From JABFSM01 sp963762545 (GTDB taxonomy: Bacteria > Gemmatimonadota > Gemmatimonadetes > Gemmatimonadales > GWC2-71-9), in contig CAVXLC010000007.1 in the NCBI GenBank assembly GCA_963762545.1, positions 310,001 to 374,000 on the forward strand: a DNA stretch of 64,000 nt. The letters are read 5' to 3'. Positions 51,504-60,181 of this stretch are shown in pieces. The stretch's first letter is position 1; each line of letters starts with the position of its first letter. The notes beneath the pieces were generated by a model. That model saw only the letters and a list, made by a program, of their open reading frames with translations. It ran no database searches and had not been told where the DNA came from. The position numbers and the translations under genes are program-made.

Positions 51504-51554
51504 CGCCTCAACCACACCCTCCCCGCAGGGTCCCTACCCTCCTAGCCCGGCTGA

Positions 51555-51584
51555 TTGACAACGTACATACGATATAAGTACATT
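51555..51584 (+). promoter_or_regulatory. Cassette-borne promoter of brnTA, copy 2
   Basis: Same TTGACA-N18-TACATT and partial dyad as at 40841-40870. Confidence 0.6.
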
Positions 51585-51589
51585 ACACG

Positions 51590-51885
51590 ATGGGCGCGAT
51601 TCGCTTCCAGTGGGACCTCGCAAAGCCGGTGCGAATCTCCGCAAGCATGGCGTGTCCTTTACCGAGGCCGAAACTGTCTTTGCCGACGAGCACGGCCTCT
51701 TGCTGGACGACCCAGAACATTCGGACACCGACGACCGGTTCATCTTGCTGGGTAGTAGCACCGGCGGACGCTTCTTGGTCGTGGTCCACGCCTACCGGGA
51801 GGCGGCCGGCATCATTCGAATCATCTCTGCCCGCAAGGCGGACCGGTTGGAGCGACAACTCTACCAAGAGCGAGATCTCACATGA
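51590..51885 (+). pseudogene. brnT: Cassette 28: brnT toxin, frameshifted, copy 2
   Basis: Same sequence as the copy at 40876-41171, including the single-base loss near 51625 that separates WDLAK from AGANLRKHG. Since both copies share it, the change predates the duplication. Confidence 0.8.
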
Positions 51886-52112
51886 GAAAGCACTACGACT
51901 TCACCCAGGCACGTCCGAATCCATACGCGAAACTCCTGAAGAAGCCCGTGACGATCCGGCTGGATGCCAGCACGGTCGGGTACTTCAAGGGGCTCGCCAA
52001 GGAGGCAGAGATTCCCTACCAGACGCTGATCAACCTCTACCTTCGAGACTGTGCGGCAACGAAACGTCGCCCCGATCTCAAATGGCGAGCTCGTCGTGCA
52101 GGGGCGGCATAA
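51882..52112 (+). CDS. brnA: Cassette 28: BrnA antitoxin, copy 2
   Basis: 76-aa ribbon-helix-helix antitoxin, identical to the protein at 41168-41398. Its stop is again formed by the GCATAAC core of the following attC. Two expressed antitoxin copies without a normal toxin could act as repressors, or as a guard against BrnT toxins arriving on other elements (inference). Confidence 0.9.
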   Translation: MRKHYDFTQARPNPYAKLLKKPVTIRLDASTVGYFKGLAKEAEIPYQTLINLYLRDCAATKRRPDLKWRARRAGAA

Positions 52113-52212
52113 CCAGCGCTTGCTGCTGGCGGTCCGCGGCGGCCGGCCGCCAAATGAGTAGCTTACTTGGCGGGGCCGCCGCGCCCCGCAGCAGAAGCGC
52201 AGGGCGTTAGGC
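52107..52212 (+). other. attC site 28
   Basis: 106 bp, GCATAAC to GTTAGGC, type A. Body identical to attC 15 by eye. Confidence 0.93.
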
Positions 52213-52233
52213 CACACCAGGAGGTATCGAGAA

Positions 52234-52725
52234 ATGCGCGCCTGCTACCTTGCGTCCTTCGCCCTGGTCGTGACCACGAGCGCATGCGGGGGCGGCTCCT
52301 CCCCACAGGCTCCGGCCCCACGCTCGAGGCAGCCCGTTGGCTCCCAGAGCGTCGTTGGCCGGTGGGCGTTATTGACCCTCGTTCGCAATGGCCAAGACCG
52401 GACCAACCGGGGCGGGACAAGCGCAGGCGCGGTCGTGTACTACACGTTCAACGTTGGCGGAACATTCCGCATTGAGTCGGGAGACTCGGTCAGGGAGACG
52501 GGCACCTGGTCGGCGAATACGACCGTCTCGCCGAAGACCTTCGATCACACTCCAGATGTGAACGGACGTCCCGGGCCCTATGTTCCCGGCATCTACGCCA
52601 TCGACGGGGATACCCTGAGAATCTCCATACTCCCACCAAATTCGGCGAACCGGCGTCCGACTCGCTTTGAATCAACTGCCGCCGACAGCTCCTGGCTGCT
52701 CGTATTCAAGCGTGCTCGGCAGTAG
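52234..52725 (+). CDS. Cassette 29: TIGR03067-like lipoprotein
   Basis: 163-aa lipoprotein, lipobox TTSAC. The mature part matches the TIGR03067 pattern: GRWALLTLVRNGQ at the start, VSPKTFDHTPDV, GIYAIDGDTLRISILPP, RPTRFES and a terminal LLVFKR. Such lipocalin-like domains are common in Planctomycetota and Acidobacteriota. Ligand unknown. Follows the BrnTA cassette. Confidence 0.8.
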   Translation: MRACYLASFALVVTTSACGGGSSPQAPAPRSRQPVGSQSVVGRWALLTLVRNGQDRTNRGGTSAGAVVYYTFNVGGTFRIESGDSVRETGTWSANTTVSPKTFDHTPDVNGRPGPYVPGIYAIDGDTLRISILPPNSANRRPTRFESTAADSSWLLVFKRARQ

Positions 52726-52729
52726 TGTG

Positions 52730-52848
52730 GCCTAACCCGCGCTTGCTGCTGCCGGGGGCCAGGGCGCGGCGGCCCTCCGCCGGGTATGTTTGGGCGGGAC
52801 GGCGGAGGCCGCCGCAGGCCCCCGCAGCAGAAGCGCAGGCCGTTAGGC
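52730..52848 (+). other. attC site 29
   Basis: 119 bp, GCCTAAC to GTTAGGC, type D stem. Confidence 0.92.
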
Positions 52849-52940
52849 TGCTGCAAATCATTCGGTGCACCCCTGCCTGCTGCCGTGTGTCTGTCTTCCC
52901 GCCCGATCCGTCCCCTGCAGAACCTCTCACCTCCCCTACT

Positions 52941-53465
52941 ATGCGTATCTTGACGGGACTGATTCTCGCCATCCCCCTGGTCCTCTCCGCCTGCGGCTCC
53001 AGCGGCTCGGCCGGTCCGACCCCACCAACAGCCGGTTTCTCTTTCTCCTACGCCGACACGACCGGGCGGACCCTTACCTTCGCCGCGGATAGCGGGACCT
53101 GGAGTCGGGCCCTTGACCCCAACATCGCTTTCACCACCCTGTTTGCCACCGCTCCGGCGGACCTCGATGGCCGGGTCCAGTTCCAACTTGCAAACAGCCT
53201 CCCTTTGCCGCCGTCCCACCGGATTCCGGTCGGCGTGCATCACATCGCCGACCTCCAGGACATGGACCTGAACCTGACCGCCTTCCTCCCGACCCGGACC
53301 CTCGGTGTGGCCGACAGCGGCACCATCACGATCACCACCAGCGATGAGGCCACGCTCGCGGGTCAGGTCGACGCTTTCCTTAGCAATCCCTCCCCTGCCG
53401 CTGGATTCGCACCGTTTCACCTCACCGGCGCCTTCACGCTCACCTATCGCGCTCTCGGCCCGTAG
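52941..53465 (+). CDS. Cassette 30: beta-rich lipoprotein
   Basis: 174-aa lipoprotein started at ATG 52941 (MRILTGLILAIPLVLSAC). After a Gly/Ser/Pro linker the mature domain is beta-rich (FSFSYADTTGRTLTFAADSG, LGVADSGTITITTSDEATLA), ending AFTLTYRALGP. Resembles small extracellular beta-sandwich proteins; no family assigned. The ~92 bp before the start contain no gene. Confidence 0.75.
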   Translation: MRILTGLILAIPLVLSACGSSGSAGPTPPTAGFSFSYADTTGRTLTFAADSGTWSRALDPNIAFTTLFATAPADLDGRVQFQLANSLPLPPSHRIPVGVHHIADLQDMDLNLTAFLPTRTLGVADSGTITITTSDEATLAGQVDAFLSNPSPAAGFAPFHLTGAFTLTYRALGP

Positions 53466-53475
53466 CCCAGCAGCA

Positions 53476-53588
53476 GCCTAACCAGCGCTTGCTGCTGCCG
53501 GGGCCGTCCCGCGCTGGCGCGCGGGCAACCTCCGGCCCTAGGTTAGGAGCGCGGGCCGTCCCCGCAGCAGAAGCGCAGGGCGTTAGGC
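53476..53588 (+). other. attC site 30
   Basis: 113 bp, GCCTAAC to GTTAGGC, type E stem (GGGGCCGTCCCGCGCTGGCG). Confidence 0.92.
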
Positions 53589-53597
53589 AACACAGGA

Positions 53598-54362
53598 ATG
53601 GCGATGAGTGTTCGTTCGGTCCTCCTCGCAACGGTTCTCGCCTCACCCTTGGCATCGGCAACGGCTCAAACCGGTGCGATCCCTGGGCGTCTTCGCGGCC
53701 AGGTCGCGGATAGCCTCGGAATCCCGATCCATCTTGCCTCTGTGCTCATCCTTGGGACGCGGCTCACCGCGACCACGGACTCTGACGGACTCTTCCGCTT
53801 CGATCGTCTCCCTCCCAAGGGGTACTCCATTCTGGTCCGGGCAATCGGATGGAAGCCGATCGTATTCGAGCTGACCGTTAGGACCGGTGAAGAATGGATC
53901 GGCCGGATCGGCCTAGAGCCTTCGGCCCCGCGGCTCCCGGACCTGGACGTTACCGCTCGCCCGGACAAGCCAGCCAAGTACGCCAACACGACTCGCTTCG
54001 ATGACTTCTATCGTCGACGGAAATATGGGCTCGGACGCTACTTGACGCGGGATCAGGTGGATGCGGCAATCACCTCCGGGGCCGGCAGCGTTGGTAGCTT
54101 GATGGAGCGGATGAACATTCCTGGTGTTCGGTTTAATAATGGCGATTTCTCGTTCGAGCGCTGTAAGAAGGGACAGGGCAAGATCGGAGTATGGATCGAC
54201 GGCGCCAAGGTGCCGGGCTCCGGATACATTCCGGATATTGGGACGCTTCTCAATGTTCGCGATATTGAGGCGATCGAGGTCTATCGGGGAGTCGCACAGA
54301 TCCCAGGCGAGTTTCTCGACGACAGTTGTGCGGCGATCGTCGTATGGACCAAGTACAATTGA
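53598..54362 (+). CDS. Cassette 31: exported carboxypeptidase-regulatory plus TonB-plug protein
   Basis: 254-aa secreted protein. The signal ends ASATAQ. A CarboxypepD_reg domain follows (RGQVADSLGIPIHLASVLIL, DGLFRFDRLPPKGYSILVRA). The C-terminal part is like a TonB receptor plug (GVWIDGAKVPGSGYIPDIGT, VRDIEAIEVYRGVAQIPGEF), without any beta-barrel. Barrel-less plug proteins of this type occur in several phyla; the role is unknown. Confidence 0.8.
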   Translation: MAMSVRSVLLATVLASPLASATAQTGAIPGRLRGQVADSLGIPIHLASVLILGTRLTATTDSDGLFRFDRLPPKGYSILVRAIGWKPIVFELTVRTGEEWIGRIGLEPSAPRLPDLDVTARPDKPAKYANTTRFDDFYRRRKYGLGRYLTRDQVDAAITSGAGSVGSLMERMNIPGVRFNNGDFSFERCKKGQGKIGVWIDGAKVPGSGYIPDIGTLLNVRDIEAIEVYRGVAQIPGEFLDDSCAAIVVWTKYN

Positions 54363-54370
54363 GCTGTGTT

Positions 54371-54476
54371 GCCTAACCAGCGCTTGCTGCTGGCGGTCCG
54401 CGGCGGCAGATCTCCGAATGATTAGGTTTCCATGCAGGGCCGCCGCGCCCCGCAGCAGAAGCGCGCTACGTTAGGC
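54371..54476 (+). other. attC site 31
   Basis: 106 bp, GCCTAAC to GTTAGGC, type A stem. Confidence 0.93.
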
Positions 54477-54522
54477 GGCTGGCCGGCCCAAACAGCGACC
54501 GGATCCTCGTGCCGGAGGTGCT

Positions 54523-55230
54523 ATGACGGCTAGACGCACGCGCGAGGAGGTGTTTGTATCGGCCCTTGCCTTGTGCATCGCGCTGACTCAGACTGCTGCT
54601 GCACAGAGCGCCGGCCCAACGCATCGCCTCGAACTGGGGGGCACTCTCGGTGTCGCCATTATCGCGGCATCCGGAGCCCAAACGATGGCGAGCTGCAATT
54701 TTCTCCATTCCTCCGGAGAGAAGCCCGCTCTCGGGCTCCGCGGTGGTTATCGGCTCAAGAGGTGGCTTCTCCTCGAGGCCACCTTTGAGAGGGACGTAGG
54801 CCCATGGGATGATGGCGCAACTGTTTGCCCCCCCACCCATTTCCCCCGTCAACCAAGATCTGCGGGACTGGACACCGTCACCTCTGAGTTTCCCTCGCGC
54901 GAAGAATTTGGCCTGCCAGCGATCACTATCACTACCGTCCGAGCGGCGATAGTCCCTTGGTCCACCTCATGGTCGCAAATCCGACTGTATGGAGGTGTAG
55001 GTCGGATCTGGTACCTGCATGCCTCTCCGGTAATCGCAGGGCTGAATGGCCGGATCCAGGTTGTCGGTCTCGATCTTCTAGTCGAGGCGGAAGTAGCCCG
55101 ATACGCAGTGCCAATTGCTCACCGAGATCGGTTTTACCAAGACGGCGCGCTCCTTGATACACACGAGACACTGTCGTCCAAGAAACGCATTGATGCCACG
55201 ATCAGATTCGGGATCGCTGCGCGTCTATAG
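54523..55230 (+). CDS. Cassette 32: exported beta-barrel-like protein, copy 2 of 3
   Basis: 235-aa protein identical to the one at 41545-42252 except for one residue (LPAITIT for LRAITIT, a G-to-C change near 54916). Signal peptide and barrel-like pattern as described there. The cassette boundaries are the same in all three copies. Confidence 0.75.
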   Translation: MTARRTREEVFVSALALCIALTQTAAAQSAGPTHRLELGGTLGVAIIAASGAQTMASCNFLHSSGEKPALGLRGGYRLKRWLLLEATFERDVGPWDDGATVCPPTHFPRQPRSAGLDTVTSEFPSREEFGLPAITITTVRAAIVPWSTSWSQIRLYGGVGRIWYLHASPVIAGLNGRIQVVGLDLLVEAEVARYAVPIAHRDRFYQDGALLDTHETLSSKKRIDATIRFGIAARL

Positions 55231-55267
55231 CGTGCTGCGGGCACGTTTCGCGCTGTCTTGTACAGCC

Positions 55268-55373
55268 GCCTAACCAGCGCTTGCTGCTGCCGGTCCGCGG
55301 CGGCCAGCCGCCAAATGAGTAGGTTAGATGGCGGAGCCGCCGCGCCCCGCAGCAGAAGCGCGCTTCGTTATAT
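55268..55373 (+). other. attC site 32
   Basis: 106 bp, GCCTAAC to GTTATAT, type A stem. Differs from attC 16 at a few bases although the ORF is almost identical. Confidence 0.92.
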
Positions 55374-55712
55374 GGCCAGGCGTCCGGCTCGACAAGAGAA
55401 CTGCTTGGGGTGGGCTCCGAGCCCCCGGACCTTCCGCTCGCGTGATCAACTTCCCGTCCCAGCGTGGGGTCCCGCCACGACAGATCCGGCGGCTCGCCGC
55501 CCGGCTTCTGTCGCCTCACGCGGGCCCGCCTCCAGCTTCCCAGAGGTTACGACCTGCTCCCAGCCCAGGTCCGTCAGCACCCATCGTGGCGCGGTCGGCA
55601 ATGAGCTCCTACTCACGTCGGCTCCCTGCCATTGGGCCCCAGCCGAGCGGGCCCCGCGTCATAGTGGGTGGGGAGCGCGGCTCGCCACCGGGCCTTCGCG
55701 TGCCCGCCTGCC
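55374..55712 (+). other. Cassette 33: no recognisable gene
   Basis: 339 bp of high-GC sequence without a convincing ORF on either strand; the open frames found run through the attC sites. A short stem GGGCTC/GAGCCC lies at 55412-55424. It is not related by eye to the ORF-less family of cassettes 2, 10 and 11. Content unknown. Confidence 0.5.
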
Positions 55713-55823
55713 ATCTAACCCGCATTTGCTGCTGCCGGGGCCGCCCCGCTGGCGCTGGGGCGGTCCCAATCGGTAGGTTACGAGCGCGGGGCGTCCCCGC
55801 AGCAGAAATGCCGTGCGTTAGGT
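55713..55823 (+). other. attC site 33
   Basis: 111 bp, ATCTAAC to GTTAGGT, type E stem. Inner arms are CGCATTTGCTGCTG...CAGCAGAAATGCCG, a compensated change from GCGCTT/AAGCGC. Confidence 0.9.
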
Positions 55824-55851
55824 TGCGTCTGAGTTCGCCTAGGGTCGGCCC

Positions 55852-56379
55852 ATGAAGCCTCGACGAGTCATTCTAGTCCTTGGATCTCTCTTCGCCTGCC
55901 AGACACCCGATCTACTTGGGCCGCTGCCAGGACCGGATGTGCATGTCACGGCCTTTGTCTCCGGCACCCGGTTTGTCGCAGATGTCGCGGCGTCATCATG
56001 TATCGGCTTCCAGATCACGCCCACCTTGTTCATTGTTGATGTTCATGGTTCCGGGACCTGGCCGACTCCGAGTATTTCCCTCCATCTCGGTGGGATCACT
56101 GGCGTTGGCCGAGTGGGGATACAGCCGGATGAGGTTCAGGAAACGCAACGGGCCGCGCTCTACATACCAGGTGATCCTGCCCTGGTTCAATATTCCGCTC
56201 CGGCCGGTAGTGGTGAGATCCAGATCGACGAATACGACCCACTCGAGCGGCTGATCGCAGGCCGGTTCTATTTCAACGCACACCGTTCCGTGGGCACCGC
56301 AGGTTCGGAATGGATAGAGGTGAGACAGGGCAGCTTTCGGGGCAGACTGCGCGCATGGGGTGCCCCGGATTGCTCGTAG
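55852..56379 (+). CDS. Cassette 34: DUF6252-like lipoprotein
   Basis: 175-aa lipoprotein, signal MKPRRVILVLGSLFAC. The mature part is beta-rich with the C-terminal pattern EYDPLERLIAGRFYFNA ... EWIEVRQGSFRGRL, similar to small surface proteins of the DUF6252 type. The ending GAPDCS has a lone Cys. Function unknown. Confidence 0.75.
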   Translation: MKPRRVILVLGSLFACQTPDLLGPLPGPDVHVTAFVSGTRFVADVAASSCIGFQITPTLFIVDVHGSGTWPTPSISLHLGGITGVGRVGIQPDEVQETQRAALYIPGDPALVQYSAPAGSGEIQIDEYDPLERLIAGRFYFNAHRSVGTAGSEWIEVRQGSFRGRLRAWGAPDCS

Positions 56380-56384
56380 TCGCA

Positions 56385-56489
56385 ACCTAACCAGCGCTTG
56401 CTGCTGCCGGGGCCTGCCGCGAGTACCTTTGGGCTGGTAGCCGCGGCGGGGGCGGCAGATCCCCGCAGCAGAAGCGCGATGCGTTAGGC
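56385..56489 (+). other. attC site 34
   Basis: 105 bp, ACCTAAC to GTTAGGC, type B stem. Confidence 0.92.
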
Positions 56490-56516
56490 CGCGAGAATGG
56501 GCGAGAGGAGGGCTTC

Positions 56517-56987
56517 ATGACGTCGCTTCGAAGGCTCCTTGTTCGTGTCGGCTTCCTGGTACTCGTTGGAGGGGGAGCCGGTAGCTGCGGGATGCTTGAT
56601 AACTCCTCGCCTCCGCCGTTCTCTACTGCCGATGTGGTGGGGGAATACACCTTGAGCTCAATCGCCTGGAACGCGTCAGTTCCAGAAGAGCCTGTCCCAA
56701 CCTGGACCTGGCCTGGACGGGTCTGGGTCATCGGGGGACACCTAAGCCTCCGATCCGATGGAATCGCGATCACTTCCGGGAGCTCCCGCATCACCATCTT
56801 CGGTGACACTACGAATATTAGCGGCACCGACACCGTCCATTGGACGGTGCGCCCCGACGGCATTCTCGATTTCGTGAGCGGTCGTCAATTCCCCGAGAAC
56901 CAGGGACGAGCGGCGCAGCATACGATTGCGGTCTACTCAGGGGGACTCACTTCTGGGGGCACAATCTTCCGCTATCAGAGACCGTAA
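56517..56987 (+). CDS. Cassette 35: lipocalin-like lipoprotein
   Basis: 156-aa lipoprotein with lipobox GAGSC. The mature domain starts ADVVGEYTLSSIAWN and continues through HLSLRSDGIAITSGSSRITI to TVHWTVRPDGILDFVSG. The 'GxYxLxS' start and beta-meander suggest a lipocalin-like barrel. Family not recognised further. Confidence 0.72.
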   Translation: MTSLRRLLVRVGFLVLVGGGAGSCGMLDNSSPPPFSTADVVGEYTLSSIAWNASVPEEPVPTWTWPGRVWVIGGHLSLRSDGIAITSGSSRITIFGDTTNISGTDTVHWTVRPDGILDFVSGRQFPENQGRAAQHTIAVYSGGLTSGGTIFRYQRP

Positions 56988-57010
56988 CATGCCGAAAGCG
57001 AGAACTCGCG

Positions 57011-57106
57011 GCCTAACCAGCGCTTGCTGCTGCCGGCGCGGACAGGTTCTGGCCGTCGGTGTTAGAATCCAGTGGTGCGCCGCAGCAGAAGCGCGGTCCG
57101 TTATGC
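57011..57106 (+). other. attC site 35
   Basis: 96 bp, GCCTAAC to GTTATGC, type C stem. Confidence 0.92.
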
Positions 57107-57140
57107 CGCTGGATTCCTCTCCGGGTACATTTGAGTTGAC

Positions 57141-57614
57141 ATGGCTTCGCTGAACACCCACGAGCAGTTCGCCAGGCAAGCGACCGCCCTCGCCGGACAA
57201 GCCCGCAGGGCTGGCAACCATCCGTTCGGCGCTCTGCTTGTCGTGGACAGCGAAGTCGTTCTCACCGCGATGAATTCCGTCAACTCGGATCGTGATCCAA
57301 CCGGACACGCTGAAACCAATCTTGTCGCCGCTGCCATCCGGCAACTCTCGCCCAATCAGATCGGCCGCTCCGTCCTCTACACCAGTTGTGAACCCTGCGC
57401 CATGTGTGTTGGGAAGATGTATTGGGCCGGCGTCCGATCCCTAGTCTATGCTCTTTCAGCCGAGGAACTCGCGGTCCTGGCGGGACCTGATTTTCTGGTG
57501 CCGTGTCGCGATCTATTCGCACGGACTACTGAGGCAGTTACCGTCATTGGACCTATGTTGGTCGATGAGGCGCGGACGGTGCATGTTGGCTTCTGGACCA
57601 AGCCAGCGGCATAA
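57141..57614 (+). CDS. Cassette 36: nucleoside/tRNA-adenosine-type deaminase
   Basis: 157-aa zinc-dependent deaminase of the CMP/dCMP family. Zinc ligands and proton shuttle are H56-A-E58 (GHAETN) and C86/C89 (EPCAMC). HPFGALLV is the substrate-pocket motif of guanine/cytosine deaminases and TadA relatives. Length is near TadA, but the chromosome should have its own TadA, so a free base or nucleoside substrate is more likely. The stop TAA is in the GCATAAC core of attC 36. Confidence 0.9.
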   Translation: MASLNTHEQFARQATALAGQARRAGNHPFGALLVVDSEVVLTAMNSVNSDRDPTGHAETNLVAAAIRQLSPNQIGRSVLYTSCEPCAMCVGKMYWAGVRSLVYALSAEELAVLAGPDFLVPCRDLFARTTEAVTVIGPMLVDEARTVHVGFWTKPAA

Positions 57615-57715
57615 CCAGCGCTTGCTGCTGCCAGGGCGCGGCGGCCAACCGTCGGACGATTAGCTTACGTGGCGGGGCCGCCGCGGCCCTGCAGCAGAAG
57701 CGCGATGCGTTAGGC
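57609..57715 (+). other. attC site 36
   Basis: 107 bp, GCATAAC to GTTAGGC, type A-like stem with CAGGGCGCGGCGG. Confidence 0.92.
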
Positions 57716-57769
57716 CGCCCTTCCCGATCACGTTGGTGCGGCCCTCTTGTTTCTTCCGGAAGGTCCGCT

Positions 57770-58252
57770 ATGCGTAGAGCGCTCATCTTCTCACGCTCCA
57801 TCGCTATCCTCTCATCGATCGCTCTTTTCCCCACGTTGCGGCCGCTGGCTGCGCAGGGCCCTGCGCAACCGGGAACTCAAGCCGCGCTCCGCGATTCTCT
57901 CCTCGCACTCGATCGACGCTGGGGCCAAGCGTACGTGCATGGGGACAGCGCATTTGTGGCTGGCTTTGTCGCGGAGGATTGGCGAGGTTGGTTTGATGAT
58001 CACGCCGACAACAAAGCCTCCGTCCTAGCCGCGGTCCGAACCGGCGCACCGCGCCTTCTCGAAGACATCGTGGACCAGGCCACGGTCCGCATCTTCGGGG
58101 AAATGGCGGTGATTCAGGCCCGTGAACGCAATCGCCTGCCCGATGCGACCGGCGGACATTGGGAAACACGACATATCACTGACGTGTTGGCCCATCGCCC
58201 GGGAGGGTGGGTTGTGATAGCGTCGCACGATTCTCGCATTCGCAATCCATAA
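57770..58252 (+). CDS. Cassette 37: exported DUF4440/SnoaL-like protein
   Basis: 160-aa protein with a signal peptide ending LAAQ and an NTF2-like domain. LLALDRRWGQAYVHGDSAFV starts the cone-shaped fold, and ITDVLAHRPGGWVVIASHDS is the typical last strands of DUF4440. Members include ketosteroid-isomerase-like enzymes and binding proteins; no catalytic residue can be fixed here. Confidence 0.82.
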   Translation: MRRALIFSRSIAILSSIALFPTLRPLAAQGPAQPGTQAALRDSLLALDRRWGQAYVHGDSAFVAGFVAEDWRGWFDDHADNKASVLAAVRTGAPRLLEDIVDQATVRIFGEMAVIQARERNRLPDATGGHWETRHITDVLAHRPGGWVVIASHDSRIRNP

Positions 58253-58268
58253 CGTGGTGCCAGGGCCG

Positions 58269-58362
58269 GCCTAACCAGCGCTTGCTGCTGGCAGCGCGGC
58301 GGAGTTTCGAGTCCGCAGGAAGGTTTCGAGGAGCGCGCTGCAGCAGAAGCGCGATTCGTTAG
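58269..58362 (+). other. attC site 37, interrupted by IS110 copy 3
   Basis: Type C-like attC ending GATTCGTTAG at the IS border. The lost GC is at 59507-59508. Confidence 0.92.
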
Positions 58363-58377
58363 CAACTGTCTTGAAAA

Positions 58378-59310
58378 TCAAGTGTATGTCGGGTCCCAGC
58401 GCCGATTGTGACGCAGCATGGCGTTGAGGATCGTGAGCAGCTTCCGCATGCACGCGGTCGTCGCCACCTTGAAGGGCTTACCCGCGGCGCGGAGGCGTAC
58501 GAAGAAGCGCCGGAGTACCGGGTTATGCTTTACCCCGACCACCGTGGCCATGTACAACACGGCCCGGACCGGGGCCCGGCCGCCCCAGACCATCCGCTTG
58601 CCGCGCAGCGTCCCACTGTCCCGGTTCATCGGTGCGACGCCCACCAGCGCCGCGATCTGGTGCCGCGAGAGGTGCCCCAGCTCGGGGAGGGTTGCGAGCA
58701 GGGTGAGCGTGGTGACGGGGCCGACGCCGGGGACACTGCGCAGCACGTCGGCCTTCGCCTGATAGAGCGGGCTCGCGGTTACGGCGTCCTGCAGGTCGCC
58801 ATCGACGTCGGCCAGGCGCTTCTCGAGCCAGCGAATATGCTGGCTGATGTCCCGCTTGACCGGGCCGCGGGCAAACCCGAGCCGATTCTTTTCGGCCGTC
58901 AGCATCTCGATGATCTGCCGGCGGCGCGTGAGCAGGCTCTCGAGCAGCTGAGCGGCCTCGTCGGGCAACGGCCGCGGTTGGGGGCGGACGCGCTCGGCGA
59001 AATCGGCGAGGAGTCCCGCATCGAGCGCATCGGTCTTGGCGAGGCGCCCCATCGCTCGAGCGAAGTCGCGCACTTGGCGAGGATTCACCACCGCGACCGG
59101 CAGGCCGGCGTGGGCCAGGGTGATGGCCGCGAGCAGCTCGAAGCCGCCGGTTGCTTCGAGCACCACCACGACGGGCGCCAGCGCCAGAAGGCGCGGGGTG
59201 AGCTCGCCGAGGCCCGGCTCATCGTTGGTCACGGTCCAGGTGGCGGTGCCTGGCCGGGCGGCGACATCGAGCGTCGCCTTCGAGACATCAATACCGATGA
59301 AGTGTTCCAT
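58378..59310 (-). CDS. IS110-family transposase, copy 3
   Basis: 310-aa DEDD transposase, identical in translation to the copy at 32712-33644. All catalytic positions are present (FIGIDVSKATLDV, VVVLEATGGFE, TDALDAGLLADF, and the RDSG serine). An active element is likely, and it could also mobilise the defective copy 2. Confidence 0.95.
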   Translation of the reverse strand: MEHFIGIDVSKATLDVAARPGTATWTVTNDEPGLGELTPRLLALAPVVVVLEATGGFELLAAITLAHAGLPVAVVNPRQVRDFARAMGRLAKTDALDAGLLADFAERVRPQPRPLPDEAAQLLESLLTRRRQIIEMLTAEKNRLGFARGPVKRDISQHIRWLEKRLADVDGDLQDAVTASPLYQAKADVLRSVPGVGPVTTLTLLATLPELGHLSRHQIAALVGVAPMNRDSGTLRGKRMVWGGRAPVRAVLYMATVVGVKHNPVLRRFFVRLRAAGKPFKVATTACMRKLLTILNAMLRHNRRWDPTYT

Positions 59311-59330
59311 GCACGGCTCCACGAGGTAGA

Positions 59331-59464
59331 CGATCGGCGTGGCCCAACCTTGCGTGATGCGGGGTCCAGCCCCGGGCAACTGTTCGGGCTCTCGGCGATC
59401 AAGACCGGGTGGCACCCAGGCTAACGAACGGGCTCGAGGCCCCTAGGCGCAACGGGTTACCACC
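59331..59464 (-). ncRNA. Predicted IS110 bridge RNA, copy 3
   Basis: Same two-loop structure as copy 1. Target-loop strands are at 59444-59453 (GTTGCGCCTA on the minus strand) and 59421-59428 (TTCGTTAG); the donor-loop strand ACAGTTGC is at 59376-59383. Confidence 0.72.
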
Positions 59465-59545
59465 CTATCCAGAAGTTACAGCAGAATGCAGATTCAGAGA
59501 TACAAGGCGCTGCTCGCCCAGGTGGGCATCCGCAGGGATTCTTGA

Positions 59546-60181
59546 ATGACGGAACGCGCCCGGCACTCTGAGGGTATGGCACGGTTTGTCGGCTCAGGGG
59601 CGCTCGCGGGCGCCATATCTGCCGTCGGCTTCACCGCTCTTCACCAGCTGCTCATCAACCAAATCTGGTTCGCCCTTCCGGCCATGCTCATAGCCGGGGC
59701 CATCTGCGGGACGTGCCTTGCGTGGAGCTACACCCTCGTGGTTTCCATTGTGGCAGTCCGCACTTGGTTGCGCTACAATCTCTTCTACTTGGTGATGTTC
59801 GTGGCGCTCGGGCTTACCTCGTTGGTCGCCTTCGAACCGGTGACGACCATTGCGGCGCTCCTCCAGACAAATGAGCCACCGCGCGCCTTAATAGGACGCG
59901 CACTTCCGATCTCCGGCCTCTTTACGCTGGCCACCGTCGCGCTACTGATTCTGGTCTACCGCCCCAGCTGGAAGGGTGCCGGGGGGCTTCTGGTCACGGC
60001 GGCGCTGCTGGTCCTCATCCTCGGCCTCAATATCTCGATTCTCGGGCTGGTCGAAGTTCCCCGCGCTGCTCTAGGAGTGCTCGTAGAGGTCCTCGTGCTG
60101 CTTGTGGCGCTCGGCGGGCTCTATTCGGGCGTAATGGTATGGCTCAACCGGAATCGTTTTGGCGGCGGAGCCAGCGCCTAA
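59546..60181 (+). CDS. Cassette 38: six-helix membrane protein
   Basis: 211-aa integral membrane protein with six or seven predicted helices and short loops. The only conserved-looking loop is EPVTTIAALLQTNEPPRALI between helices 3 and 4. No known family. ATG 59546 lies 37 bp after the IS110 end; ATG 59576 is a possible alternative. The stop TAA is in the attC 38 core. Confidence 0.72.
   Translation: MTERARHSEGMARFVGSGALAGAISAVGFTALHQLLINQIWFALPAMLIAGAICGTCLAWSYTLVVSIVAVRTWLRYNLFYLVMFVALGLTSLVAFEPVTTIAALLQTNEPPRALIGRALPISGLFTLATVALLILVYRPSWKGAGGLLVTAALLVLILGLNISILGLVEVPRAALGVLVEVLVLLVALGGLYSGVMVWLNRNRFGGGASA

Larger units (their letters stand above)
58363..59506 (-). mobile_element. IS110-family element, copy 3 (1144 bp)
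   Basis: Same length and ends as copy 1, offset by 25666 bp, and same orientation and insertion point in an attC core. Different attC type (C rather than A) and different neighbours show independent insertion rather than block duplication. Confidence 0.92.

Noticed and set aside
57141..57614. Cassette 36 as the cell's TadA
   Set aside because: The motifs fit the wider deaminase family; TadA is essential and would be unlikely to sit only in a mobile cassette. Left as deaminase of unknown substrate.
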